Program-made: the position numbers and the translations under genes
Notes under the pieces: model-generated
Told to the model about the DNA's origin: nothing
Seen by the model: only the letters and a program-made list of their open reading frames with translations
Database searches by the model: none
In this document: positions 6,064 through 14,050 of the stretch, one piece after another
Numbering within the stretch: position 1 is the first letter of the stretch
Layout: the number at the start of each line of letters is the position of its first letter
Source: a virus
DNA: 34,503 nucleotides
IMG/VR virus record: IMGVR_UViG_3300032180_000024
Location: 1 to 34,503 of that record
Reading direction: 5' to 3' (one strand)

Positions 6064-6218
6064 CAGCGCTTTCCTCTCCAGTGGCAGGGGCACAAGCAGT
6101 GCGCCCCGCAGAACTTACATTTTGCGGGGCGCTTCGCACCGGCCTTGCCCGTTTCGCCCTTGCAGTACCCGTGCTGTCCGTGACGGCAGCCCGTTGACCA
6201 GTACAGATGCCACTTCAT
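6063..6218 (-). CDS. 51-residue Cys/His-rich protein
   Basis: The start overlaps the stop of the upstream tail gene (ATGA) and the stop overlaps the next start (TGATG). It holds GCRHGQHGYC and then CKFCGAHCLCPCHW: seven Cys and five His in the 40 residues between them, probably two metal sites. A perfect 10-bp inverted repeat (6101-6110 with 6123-6132) lies inside the coding part between these sites. Function unknown; basic ends suggest nucleic-acid contact. Confidence 0.6.
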   Translation of the reverse strand: MKWHLYWSTGCRHGQHGYCKGETGKAGAKRPAKCKFCGAHCLCPCHWRGKR

Positions 6219-8161
6219 CAGTTCACCACGTCAGCGATCGTACGGAGCTGCACTGTGAGGTAGCCACCATAGCCATTGGCGTTCGCCGCAGGCTGGGCCA
6301 TCTGCTTGAACTCGTAGTCGTCCACGATGCAGGTCCATGACCGCATCTGGTTCAGGTCCTGGAAGGTGACCGCATCGCCCTTCTGGGCGATCATCTCGAA
6401 CGCCTCCAGGCGATCGAGAGTGCGTCCCTCATACCCGTCCCACTGGCCGTTGTTGTCGACCTCCCGGTCGAAGCACAGCAGCGGGACCACGAAGATCCGC
6501 TGCCGGATGGCACCCGGTACGGCCTTGAGCTGCCAGCCGTTGACCTCTGGCCCCAGGGACGTGGTCGAGGAGCGCGTGAAGTCCAGGCGCACCTGTACCC
6601 ACTCCACCGCCGAGGATGGCGCGGCCAAGCCAATGTCGGTGATGTACTGCGAGGAGCCCTCGGAGACCGATAGGACCGTGGTCTGGGACCCGCTCGGGTC
6701 GAACACTGAGGCCGTCAGGGTGCCGAAGTAGGTCTGCGGTGTGCGCACGGTCAGGAACTTGAAGAGCTTGGGCTCAAGCGTGTTGTACCGGATGCGGCCG
6801 GTGGTGAAGTAGCCCGTCGGCTCCAGCACCGTGGCGGACTCCAGGTACGCCCCCTGGTTCACCTGCCCGATGACCATCCGGTCGGAAGTGCCGAAGTTCG
6901 TCACGCCCGTGACGTTGCCCGTCAGGTGGGTCTGGAGATCCGTGGCGTAGGCGAAGCGCAGCGACGACGACACTCCGTTGTCGTAGATCGGCTGCGACAG
7001 GTCCACCCGGTAGATACCGCCGAAGGTGTCAACGCCACCCGTCATGGCCACGAAGAAGAACCGGTCGTACGCAGCGATCGCCTGGATTCCCACCGTTCCC
7101 GCGACCGCGTTGAACAGCAGCGGGCCGTAGACAATGTCTCCGGTGGAGTCGTCGATCTGTCCGACACGGAAGCCACGGTTGGTCCCGATGCCGATGAAGG
7201 TGCCCAGGTAGGCGTACATCGACAGGACGATCTCGCCCATGGGCATCTGGCAGGCCTGTGTACCGCCGCTCGCCAGCGTCGGCACATTGCCACTGGTGTC
7301 CAGAGTGAGCTTGTAGATGGCTCCCTGATTGCCCGCGTAGCCGGACGCGTAGATCGCATTCGTCCCCTCCGCGAAGGCGGTGAAGGTGAACGCGCTGTTG
7401 AGGTGGGTGAACTTGGGGGTGGGCAGGGCGGGGGGTGCCCCGCCCACCAGCTCGTAGATCTTGTTGTCGACCGCCCCCATGAGGCGGCCCTTGGTCCACC
7501 CGATCACCACGTTGGCGGAGCCCGTGTTCCAGATCTTGGCACCGGCACCCGTTCCGGTGCCCGACCAGATGCCGACACTGTCGGCTGCGTAGTACTTCGT
7601 GCCGTCCGTCGCCAGCGAGACGATCGTGTTGGCTCCGCCCCACGTGATGGTGGTGTTGGCGGAGCCGTCGTCCGACTTCAGGTTGGTGCTGTAGGCGGAG
7701 TAGAAGCTGTCGGTGCCGCCGTTCTTCCAGCCCTGTACGTAGTGGTTGGCACCGGTCGCATCGGCGACGCGCTGCGTGGTACTGCGCAGGAGGGTCAACT
7801 GTCCGTTGACCCACGGGTTCAGCCCTACCGAGTGGCCGAACTGGATGGTGTGCCGGTTCTGGAGGTTCGCCTGCGAGACCGTGTCCGGATCCTGGTACAG
7901 GATCCCCTCTCCGCCCACGAAGGACGACTGCGAGCGCAGCCACCAGTTGGCGAGCGACTGCTCGCCCGGCTCCTTCGTGTTGTCGAACTGGTCCTTGCGC
8001 ACCGGGGCCAGGCCCCGGCTCATGGGCCGGTTGTCGTCGATGCCCGAGATGAAGGCCTGACCGCCGATGGCAAAGTCGTAGGCGGCCGTACCGAGGGACG
8101 TGGTGGCCCCGGTGGCCACCGCTCGCCCAAGGGGGAACGGGAGCCGGGAGACGATGCTCAT
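6218..8161 (-). CDS. virion tail protein, probable beta-propeller-like tail spike or minor tail protein
   Basis: A 647-residue protein with GGAGG before the ATG. It begins LPFPLGRAVATGATT and carries many Gly/Thr/Ser-rich beta strands, such as TKYYAADSVGIW, GAIYKLTLDTSGN and GGIYRVDLSQPIYDNG, each resembling a propeller blade. The C-terminal quarter (RSWTCIVDDYEFKQMAQ) resembles a small beta domain that ends many actinophage minor tail proteins. It is next to the fibre gene, at the tail end of the late operon. Host attachment is likely. Confidence 0.7.
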   Translation of the reverse strand: MSIVSRLPFPLGRAVATGATTSLGTAAYDFAIGGQAFISGIDDNRPMSRGLAPVRKDQFDNTKEPGEQSLANWWLRSQSSFVGGEGILYQDPDTVSQANLQNRHTIQFGHSVGLNPWVNGQLTLLRSTTQRVADATGANHYVQGWKNGGTDSFYSAYSTNLKSDDGSANTTITWGGANTIVSLATDGTKYYAADSVGIWSGTGTGAGAKIWNTGSANVVIGWTKGRLMGAVDNKIYELVGGAPPALPTPKFTHLNSAFTFTAFAEGTNAIYASGYAGNQGAIYKLTLDTSGNVPTLASGGTQACQMPMGEIVLSMYAYLGTFIGIGTNRGFRVGQIDDSTGDIVYGPLLFNAVAGTVGIQAIAAYDRFFFVAMTGGVDTFGGIYRVDLSQPIYDNGVSSSLRFAYATDLQTHLTGNVTGVTNFGTSDRMVIGQVNQGAYLESATVLEPTGYFTTGRIRYNTLEPKLFKFLTVRTPQTYFGTLTASVFDPSGSQTTVLSVSEGSSQYITDIGLAAPSSAVEWVQVRLDFTRSSTTSLGPEVNGWQLKAVPGAIRQRIFVVPLLCFDREVDNNGQWDGYEGRTLDRLEAFEMIAQKGDAVTFQDLNQMRSWTCIVDDYEFKQMAQPAANANGYGGYLTVQLRTIADVVN

Positions 8162-8170
8162 GCGCCCTCC

Positions 8171-9394
8171 TTAAGAGGCGACGGCGATCCAGTCGGCGTC
8201 GATGGACAGAGTGCGGGACGTACCGCCCGTGTCGTTGACGCGGAGCGTCATGGACGACGTGGTCACGGCACTGGTGCGCACGATCAGGGCGGACGAGTTC
8301 GAGGGCAGGCCGCGCAGCGTGGCTGTCACACGGGGGGTCGACGCGAACGTGGTCGGGAAGTTGACCACCACGTCCAACGAGGACACGGCGACCATGTTGA
8401 AGTTGGTCGTGCCCACCTGGTACGGCTTGTAGACCAAGCCGCCCGTGGCTTCGGTGAGAGTGCCGCCGAAGACAAACGAGTCGTCCGTCTTCAGGGTGTC
8501 CGCGGCAGAGCGGTACAGGTTCGTGTCCTGTGCGCTGGCCCCGCCGGGGCCCCAGGACATGCCGCCGTCGGCGTCGACGTTCAGACGCGAGACCGTGTCG
8601 CCTGTGACGCGGGCCTGGAAGGCGTCTCCTGCCGCCGTAGAGCGGTAGACACGAATCGTGTCGTTGCTCGTCAGGGTGTCCGCCGCTTCACGGAACAGCT
8701 CCACATCACGGGCACCTGTGCCCGAGCCCCACTCGTGCTTGCCGTCGGCGTAGATACGGAAGCGGTCGAACGTATCGCCCGCGTTCAGAATCGACGCCAG
8801 CACCACGTTGCCCACAGCGGACTGTGTCGACTGGATCGTGCCCGTGTGCGTGGTCGTGCCCGAGTGCGAACTCGACGCAAAGGTGGGCGTGCCCGAGAAG
8901 TTCGGGTTGCCCGAGAACACCACGGCACCGGAGAAGGTCGGCGTGCCGGAGAAGGTGCCCGACAGGGACCCGCCGGAACTGTATGTACCGCTGTTGATCG
9001 TCGGCGACGTAAGCGTCTTGTTCGAGAGGGTCTGACTGTCGGTGGTTCCCACCACTGCGCCAGCAATGCCGTGTACTGCGGTGCTGGCCTGCTCATGCGT
9101 ACGGAAGTCCGTCGCGTCCTGCGCGTTGTACACGTGGCGCACCGCAGCGCCAGTGGAGTGCGACACCGCAGAGGTGCCACCGAAGGCGCGTGACATGGTC
9201 AGCGTGCCCGCAGCGTTCGCTGTGACACGGACCAGCTCCTCGTTCGAGGTGCCGAAGTCCAGGGCCACGACGTACGGGAACGACCCCGGCCAGCCGGTGG
9301 TGCTGGCCACGGTGCAGGTCGTGACCGAGTTGTTGATGTTGCCCGACAGCGTGGTCGGGACGGCGATGTTGGAGTAGAAGAACGCGTTGACCAT
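8171..9394 (-). CDS. tail fibre protein with repeat region
   Basis: A 407-residue protein from ATG at 9394, after GGGAGGCTG. The N-terminal ~110 residues are a beta-rich virion anchor (VTTCTVASTTGWPG). Then comes the tail-fibre signature QTLSNKTLTSPTINSG, followed by short repeats of the FSGTPTFSG type. Next are two copies of a module (GKHEWGSGTGARDVELFREA and GGMSWGPGGASAQDTNLYRS, each ending AADTL). The C-terminal ~90 residues look like a receptor-binding beta-sandwich. It probably forms a trimeric fibre for host recognition. Confidence 0.8.
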   Translation of the reverse strand: MVNAFFYSNIAVPTTLSGNINNSVTTCTVASTTGWPGSFPYVVALDFGTSNEELVRVTANAAGTLTMSRAFGGTSAVSHSTGAAVRHVYNAQDATDFRTHEQASTAVHGIAGAVVGTTDSQTLSNKTLTSPTINSGTYSSGGSLSGTFSGTPTFSGAVVFSGNPNFSGTPTFASSSHSGTTTHTGTIQSTQSAVGNVVLASILNAGDTFDRFRIYADGKHEWGSGTGARDVELFREAADTLTSNDTIRVYRSTAAGDAFQARVTGDTVSRLNVDADGGMSWGPGGASAQDTNLYRSAADTLKTDDSFVFGGTLTEATGGLVYKPYQVGTTNFNMVAVSSLDVVVNFPTTFASTPRVTATLRGLPSNSSALIVRTSAVTTSSMTLRVNDTGGTSRTLSIDADWIAVAS

Positions 9395-9395
9395 G

Positions 9396-10301
9396 TCAGC
9401 CTCCCTGCCAGAACGCGAAGTTCGGCGTCTCGTCCATGATCCTGTTGCGTTCCAGGTCCAGGGCCTGCTGGAACAGCGCCTCGTAGTAGGCAGCCGTCTT
9501 CGTCGCTGCCGACGCAGGCACGAGAGCGGCACGCTCGGTGCCCTCCACGGCGAGCTGCTGGAGGCGTGCCGCCTCGAAGGAGGGGATCAGGCGCGCCAGC
9601 GCGCCCCAGATGATGGTCTCCGACATACGGTCGTCGTAGCCCGACACCGTGATGGCGTCGGTCGCGTTGACGAGCTCCACTGGAGCCTTGGTGTACACGA
9701 TGCGAATCGCCCGTCCGGGCGTCACGAAGTCCAGGAGCTGGATCGACTTGCCCGAGGCGAAGTCGGACGTCGGAGCCTTCGGGTTGAACCGCCAGCGGGG
9801 CGACGGATAGTGCACCTGCGTCGGCCCCACGGTGTCCGAGACGATGTACCAGATCTCGGTGCAGTCGGCTGGCAGTGCGTATTCAAATACCGGTGCCAGC
9901 TTGGTGATCTCAGTCGTCGAGAAGATCGGGATCTTCGGGTACATCGCCATGATGGCCTGGTTGATCGCCTCGGTGAGGCGCACGCGAGGCACCGCCGGAG
10001 ACATGGTCACCAGCGCATTGGCGGAGTGCGAAGCGGCCACGGAGCCTTCCCGGCCCCGGCCGTTGATGCCGCCGATGATCGTGGCCACGTTCGTGGACAG
10101 GTCGAGGGACTGGAGCAGGATCAGCTCGTCGTCGATCTCCACCAGCCCACGGCTGATGTTCCGCGCCGTGTTGGTGTCCAGCGTCAGGCTGGTGTCGCTG
10201 GACGTGATGGGCGCGGCGAGCACCGCGACCTGCTGCTGATCACGGGTGAACCCCATGAGCTGGGACCGCACCCGCTGTCGCAGGTCTTCCAGTGTCGTCA
10301 T
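9396..10301 (-). CDS. head-to-tail adaptor-like protein
   Basis: A 301-residue protein with a strong site (AGGAGGTGACTG) before ATG. It begins TTLEDLRQRVRSQLMGFT, continues with beta-rich segments (GLVEIDDELILLQS) and then VRLTEAINQAIMAMYPKIP, typical of adaptor proteins that dock under the portal in podoviruses and some siphoviruses. The C-terminal half is helical (ETIIWGALARLIPSFEAARL) and ends near an acidic and aromatic tail. It sits between the capsid block and the tail fibre. The assignment rests on motif style and place. Confidence 0.6.
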   Translation of the reverse strand: MTTLEDLRQRVRSQLMGFTRDQQQVAVLAAPITSSDTSLTLDTNTARNISRGLVEIDDELILLQSLDLSTNVATIIGGINGRGREGSVAASHSANALVTMSPAVPRVRLTEAINQAIMAMYPKIPIFSTTEITKLAPVFEYALPADCTEIWYIVSDTVGPTQVHYPSPRWRFNPKAPTSDFASGKSIQLLDFVTPGRAIRIVYTKAPVELVNATDAITVSGYDDRMSETIIWGALARLIPSFEAARLQQLAVEGTERAALVPASAATKTAAYYEALFQQALDLERNRIMDETPNFAFWQGG

Positions 10302-10311
10302 CAGTCACCTC

Positions 10312-10680
10312 CTAGGCGAGCAGTTCTCCCACCGCCACGGCGTTGCCCGTAACGCGAGATGGCAGATTCAAGGTCAGGCTAAGGGGATTTGCACCCGCTT
10401 GGATCACTATCCTCCCCGAGGACCCAGTCCCGGATGCGGACATGCCCGTCACGGAGGCCAGGCCCACCGCTGGCAGCGCCAGCGCCACAGCCACAACGGT
10501 GTCGCCAGAGGCATAGTCCCGGGCTCCCGAGCCCGTCAGGATGACGGACGGGTGAGCTGTCGTGCTGGTGTCCCCAGCAGCTCCGGTCACAGTGGCCGAG
10601 ATGTTCACCTGGCCATGCCAGCGGGTGTTGGCCGGGATGGTCAAGATGACAGCGCCGTTGGCGCTCCCGAAGTTGGCCAT
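10312..10680 (-). CDS. small beta-rich virion protein
   Basis: A 122-residue protein, ATGA-coupled to the preceding gene. It is almost wholly Gly/Ala/Thr/Val strands (GAVILTIPANTRWHGQVNIS, VAVALALPAVGLASV) with few charges and no Cys. Such proteins are usually head decoration or tail-tip components. No family recognised. Confidence 0.6.
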   Translation of the reverse strand: MANFGSANGAVILTIPANTRWHGQVNISATVTGAAGDTSTTAHPSVILTGSGARDYASGDTVVAVALALPAVGLASVTGMSASGTGSSGRIVIQAGANPLSLTLNLPSRVTGNAVAVGELLA

Positions 10681-11267
10681 CAGAACTCAGCCCAGTTCAC
10701 GTTGATGCTCCACACCTGGTTGGTGTTGCCCGCAGCGGTGCTGAAGACAATCCCCTGACCCGGCACGCAGATGAACCCCTGCCCCGGCGGGGGCGTGCTG
10801 TAGGCCGTGGCCTCCCCTCCCGCACCGCTGGCAAGCGGAGGGGGCCAGGAGAACAACGTCGGCCCGGTCTTCGTCGCTGCGGGGTTGCCGGTACGCAGTT
10901 CCGTGACCGGGTTGCTCCACGAGGTCAGGAGCCTGTTGATGTTCGACGCAGTCACCTGAGTACCGCCGGACGCGGCGGTGATCCTGTCGACCACCAGGGA
11001 AGTGGCTGTCGAAGAAACGCCGGTGGCGTAGGAGTTGACCGTGACCGAGAAGAACGCCATGGTCTTGCCGCTGCCGCTCGGGTTGAACACCGACATGAAG
11101 TTGTTGGCTGCCACCACACCCGGCACGTCAATGATCGTGTGGAAGTAGAACTGGTAGTTCTCCGCCACCGGGTGGGTGAGAATGCCGCCGTCCGCGAAGA
11201 CCTTGAGGTAGTCACCCTCTTTGTCGGTGATCTTCGTGTCCGGGTAGTAACCGCCCCCGACGCCCAT
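10680..11267 (-). CDS. virion structural protein, unknown role
   Basis: A 195-residue protein. The N-terminus MGVGGGYYPDTKITDKEGDY is polar; the rest is beta-rich (ENYQFYFHTIIDVPGV, KTMAFFSVTVNSYATGV) with a Pro/Gly linker (PPPGQG) and ends NQVWSINVNWAEF. It lies in the run of head/tail genes between capsid and adaptor. The ribosome binding site is weak, so translation may depend on the gene before it. Function cannot be assigned beyond structural. Confidence 0.6.
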   Translation of the reverse strand: MGVGGGYYPDTKITDKEGDYLKVFADGGILTHPVAENYQFYFHTIIDVPGVVAANNFMSVFNPSGSGKTMAFFSVTVNSYATGVSSTATSLVVDRITAASGGTQVTASNINRLLTSWSNPVTELRTGNPAATKTGPTLFSWPPPLASGAGGEATAYSTPPPGQGFICVPGQGIVFSTAAGNTNQVWSINVNWAEF

Positions 11268-11270
11268 GTC

Positions 11271-11600
11271 TTAGACCACGCCCATGTTGGCCGTGCAGCT
11301 TCCGGCTCCGGAGATGCCGGACAGCGACGTCCGGTAGAACCGGAAGCCCTTGGCCGTGGAGGTGGCCGTCACCGTGGCCGCGGCCGTGAGCGCCACCGTG
11401 GTGCCAGTGGACACCCATACGGTCCCGTCCAGGGACCCCTCGATGGTCAGGGTGCCTGCCAGCGTGGCGGTACCCACGGCCACCACAGTGGCCGTGCTGC
11501 GCGGCTGGTCGCCGCCTACAGCCGTGCCGGTGGCGTTGCCTGTGACTGCGGCCAGCGTGGTCCCGCTGACCGAGTCCAGGGCGAGCTTCATCTCTGCCAC
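11271..11600 (-). CDS. small beta-sandwich virion protein, decoration candidate
   Basis: A 109-residue protein. GTG at 11600 is preferred because a G-rich stretch lies at the right distance; an ATG three codons later is the alternative. It contains TATVVAVGTATLAGTLTIEG, then SLDGTVWVSTG and GFRFYRTSL. The SLDG-x-x-W signature also occurs in the 101-residue protein at 12719-13024 (SLDGSTWFPSG), which hints that both have an immunoglobulin-like decoration fold. Confidence 0.6.
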   Translation of the reverse strand: MAEMKLALDSVSGTTLAAVTGNATGTAVGGDQPRSTATVVAVGTATLAGTLTIEGSLDGTVWVSTGTTVALTAAATVTATSTAKGFRFYRTSLSGISGAGSCTANMGVV

Positions 11601-11601
11601 G

Positions 11602-11886
11602 TCATACCCCCATCGGGTCGGCCTTCGAGAAGTCCTTCCCGTAGGCAGCACCCGCCTTGTCGCTCAAGCGGCGGGCTTCATCGATCTTCTTCTGAGTCGT
11701 CCCGTCGGGCTGCATGCCCTCCTTGCGGGCCGCCTTGTAGCTGTCCAGCTCCCGGTCCCACTTCTTCTGGGCGGTGCCGTCCTCGCCCTTGGAGACGCGG
11801 ACGAGGTACGTACCGATACCCGCGTCGAGAAGGCACTCCGCGTAGGTCGCGTGGTTCTTCGTCTTGCACCCCGTTCGGCACGCCAT
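11602..11886 (-). CDS. small charged virion-operon protein
   Basis: A 94-residue protein behind GCGGAGTCCTG. It starts with MACRTGCKTKNHATYAECLL, a Cys/His cluster with three Cys and one His, then a highly charged helical part (KKWDRELDSYKAARKEGMQ). The Cys cluster could bind zinc. Similar small proteins sit near capsid genes in actinophages, but no function is known to me. Confidence 0.6.
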   Translation of the reverse strand: MACRTGCKTKNHATYAECLLDAGIGTYLVRVSKGEDGTAQKKWDRELDSYKAARKEGMQPDGTTQKKIDEARRLSDKAGAAYGKDFSKADPMGV

Positions 11887-12095
11887 CAGGACTCCGCAAA
11901 GTTGGCTTCGCGGTAGATGCCCTGCACGTGGGAGTCGTCTTCGCCGAGGGGCGAGACGACCACGGACATCTTTTCCTGTACCGGGATGACCAGCGCTTCG
12001 TTGCCGTTGACGATGGTCTTGTCGCCGCCGTCGGTCGGGCAGGTCATATCAGTGACCGGCCCGTAGGTGGGCTGCATGCCGCCGTTGCTGGCCAT
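11886..12095 (-). CDS. small virion-operon protein
   Basis: A 69-residue protein, ATGA-coupled on both sides. It has a polar Gly-rich start, TDMTCPTDGGDKTIVNGNEA, and a beta-rich acidic second half (VIPVQEKMSVVVSPLGEDDS). No family recognised. Its position between capsid-proximal genes suggests a structural or head-completion role. Confidence 0.55.
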   Translation of the reverse strand: MASNGGMQPTYGPVTDMTCPTDGGDKTIVNGNEALVIPVQEKMSVVVSPLGEDDSHVQGIYREANFAES

Positions 12096-12418
12096 CAGTA
12101 CTTCTTCCCCTTCGCGGCACCCTTGACCTTGTTCAGGTTCGGGTTGGCCTTCTTCGCCGCAGGCGATGCCTTGCGGGCGGCGGACGCGAGGATCGCACCA
12201 GCACGATCCTTCGAGACGCCTTCCTTCTTGGCGATCTGGGCCTGGGCCGCCTTGAAGCCCATGCCCTTCTTCGCTGCTGCCTTCTTCGCTGCCACGGGCG
12301 GCTTCTCCTCACCGGCCTTCGCGTAGGCGTCGGCCTCTGATGCGAGCTTCTTCATCCCCGGCTTGCCCTTGGCCGCCTGGGCGTGGAAGTAGGCCCGCTG
12401 CTTCGCTGTGTAAGGCAT
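12095..12418 (-). CDS. Lys/Ala-rich basic protein, histone-H1-like composition
   Basis: A 107-residue protein with TAGGAGATCGAG before the ATG. The N-terminus MPYTAKQRAYFHAQAAKG is seen at the start of other small phage proteins. The rest is dominated by Lys and Ala, with repeated AAKKAAAKKG, RKASPAAKKA and KGAAKGKKY, as in histone H1 tails or Streptomyces HupS tails. It may bind packaged DNA or the scaffold. It sits among capsid genes, so it could be a virion component. Confidence 0.65.
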   Translation of the reverse strand: MPYTAKQRAYFHAQAAKGKPGMKKLASEADAYAKAGEEKPPVAAKKAAAKKGMGFKAAQAQIAKKEGVSKDRAGAILASAARKASPAAKKANPNLNKVKGAAKGKKY

Positions 12419-12427
12419 CTCGATCTC

Positions 12428-12706
12428 CTAGGAGATGAGCGTGAAGTTGGATGAGTCCACGCCTACGCCCCCGGCGATCAACGCGGCCTTGGTGGCATCG
12501 TCCACCACATACTCGTGCCCGCCCATGTACAGGGCGGGCGCAGAGGCGAACTGTTCGTCCTGGGTAGGAAAACGGACCGCCCGGTAAGTCCCGGGCGGTC
12601 CTTCCAGGATCGTGACACCACGGTTCAGCTTCACTCGGTGGAACAGCGGGTCCAGGCCTGCCGGACCCTCAGCCACCACCGGGGTCTTGAAGAGCCATGT
12701 GCTCAC
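12428..12706 (-). CDS. small virion-operon protein
   Basis: A 92-residue protein from GTG at 12706. The ribosome binding site is weak (GGGATGATGG). It is beta-rich with LEGPPGTYRAVRFPTQDEQF and ends in a small helical part, DDATKAALIAGGVGVDS, a pattern common in short head proteins that decorate or complete the capsid. No specific family recognised. Confidence 0.55.
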   Translation of the reverse strand: MSTWLFKTPVVAEGPAGLDPLFHRVKLNRGVTILEGPPGTYRAVRFPTQDEQFASAPALYMGGHEYVVDDATKAALIAGGVGVDSSNFTLIS

Positions 12707-12718
12707 GATCCATCATCC

Positions 12719-13024
12719 CTAGTCGTCTTCGTCGCTCTGGAGTGCCTGGAGGGTAATGGCCCCCGTATGCCCCTGATCGTCGTAAACGCCGCGCACGAAC
12801 CGCACCGGGGTTGCAAGCACCCCAGGGACGTTGTTCGGATTCAGGGTCACCCCGGAGGGAAACCATGTAGAGCCGTCGAGGGAAACCTCTACGGACGCTG
12901 CGCCATACCCGCCTGGCCCCGAATAGGCCCAGACGAGAGTGACTTCTCGCCCCACCAGCACCTCGAACGCGGAGCCCGAGGTGCTGGTGGTAACCGCCGT
13001 GAGCAGCGGAAGAACCGTTGCCAT
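12719..13024 (-). CDS. beta-sandwich virion protein next to the capsid gene, decoration candidate
   Basis: A 101-residue protein whose ATG overlaps the capsid stop (TAATG), so translation is probably by re-initiation; no good site of its own is visible. The sequence EVLVGREVTLVWAYSGPGG, then VEVSLDGSTWFPSG, then PVRFVRGVYDD looks like an Ig-like or discoidin-like sandwich. The position right after the capsid gene suggests a capsid decoration protein. A longer upstream reading is arginine-rich shadow and is rejected. Confidence 0.6.
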   Translation of the reverse strand: MATVLPLLTAVTTSTSGSAFEVLVGREVTLVWAYSGPGGYGAASVEVSLDGSTWFPSGVTLNPNNVPGVLATPVRFVRGVYDDQGHTGAITLQALQSDEDD

Positions 13025-13998
13025 TAGCTGAAGTCGATCGTCGACGTCGACTCGGCGCGGATGAGCGCCTCCTCGCGGTAGCGAGCCCAGCCCGCGACGC
13101 CGTACCAGCCCAGCGGACGGAACCGCATGAGCTTGTCGGTGATGGGACCGGCCACCGTGTGGAACTCGTCCGCAACGGCCTCCGCGAGGGCCTGCTGGCC
13201 CGCGTAGTAGGTGCGGAAACGACGGATGGTGTTGTCGCCGGTACCAGCGTCCACGGCGTTGAAGCAACGCGGGGACTCGATGTAGAACGCGCCTTCGTAG
13301 GCACCGATCTCACCGGCCCAGATGTTGCCCGCAGCCGAGTAGTTGTGCGGGTCGCGCCACGCGGCAGCACCGGTCTCCGAACGGAGGTCGTACGAGACCT
13401 CCGGGTGGATCGCGGCCCAGTACAGCGAGCCCTTGCGGGGCACCGCCTTGTTGGTGCGCAGCTTCACCACGGCGAGACGGGCCATGGCCGACGTGTAGGA
13501 GTCGGTGGCCGTCATGGTAGTGCCGACCGGGGTCGACACGGTGCCGTTGGTGACGTAGGTGACCGCGCCAGCCTTGCGCTGGATCACGTTCGTGCCCGAG
13601 CGGAGCACGGTCTGCACGACCGAGTCGATCGAGTCAGCCGCGTTGAACGCCACGATGTTGGCGATCGCCGGGTCCACGTCGGTGAGCGAGAACAGGTACA
13701 GCTTGCGGGTGCGGAGCACCGGGTTGCCGTACTCGTTCAGCGTGATGGTCACGGTGGTGGGGTTACCCATCGCCACCGAGTCGGGGTCGGTCGTCTCCGT
13801 GAGCGGAGTCGTCGCGACCGCCAGGTCCTGGTACCGCTCCAGCACCACAGAGCCGCCGGGGGCGGTCTGCTGCGCGGGGCGCTTGTCCGCCACCTGGCGG
13901 AACAGGGGCTGTGCACGAAGTGCGAACTCGAAGAAGCGGTCGTACGCGGTCTGCACCGTGTTCGACATCGCTGTGGTATCCGTAAAGGCGTTAGCCAT
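13024..13998 (-). CDS. major capsid protein
   Basis: A 324-residue protein. The start MANAFTDTTAMSNTVQTAYD is followed by ALRAQPLFRQVADKRPA and then VVLERYQDLAVATTPLTET. Next come TVTITLNEYGNPV and a long helix (DSIDSVVQTVLRSGTNVIQ). The LTE...LNEYG order is that of the N4-gp56-like HK97-fold capsid group, as I recall it. It is 52 bases after the scaffold gene, the normal capsid order. GGGGGTGAGAGGCC precedes the ATG. It would form the icosahedral head. Confidence 0.85.
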   Translation of the reverse strand: MANAFTDTTAMSNTVQTAYDRFFEFALRAQPLFRQVADKRPAQQTAPGGSVVLERYQDLAVATTPLTETTDPDSVAMGNPTTVTITLNEYGNPVLRTRKLYLFSLTDVDPAIANIVAFNAADSIDSVVQTVLRSGTNVIQRKAGAVTYVTNGTVSTPVGTTMTATDSYTSAMARLAVVKLRTNKAVPRKGSLYWAAIHPEVSYDLRSETGAAAWRDPHNYSAAGNIWAGEIGAYEGAFYIESPRCFNAVDAGTGDNTIRRFRTYYAGQQALAEAVADEFHTVAGPITDKLMRFRPLGWYGVAGWARYREEALIRAESTSTIDFS

Positions 13999-14050
13999 GG
14001 CCTCTCACCCCCTTCAGGGTGTCCGTAGTCGGTAGAGGCCAGGAGTCACA

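Noticed and set aside
6926-9193. A 755-codon plus-strand open frame opposite the tail genes
   Set aside because: It is the complement of well-supported minus-strand genes; the product is Arg/Val/Gly/His-rich as expected for the antisense of GC-rich codons.
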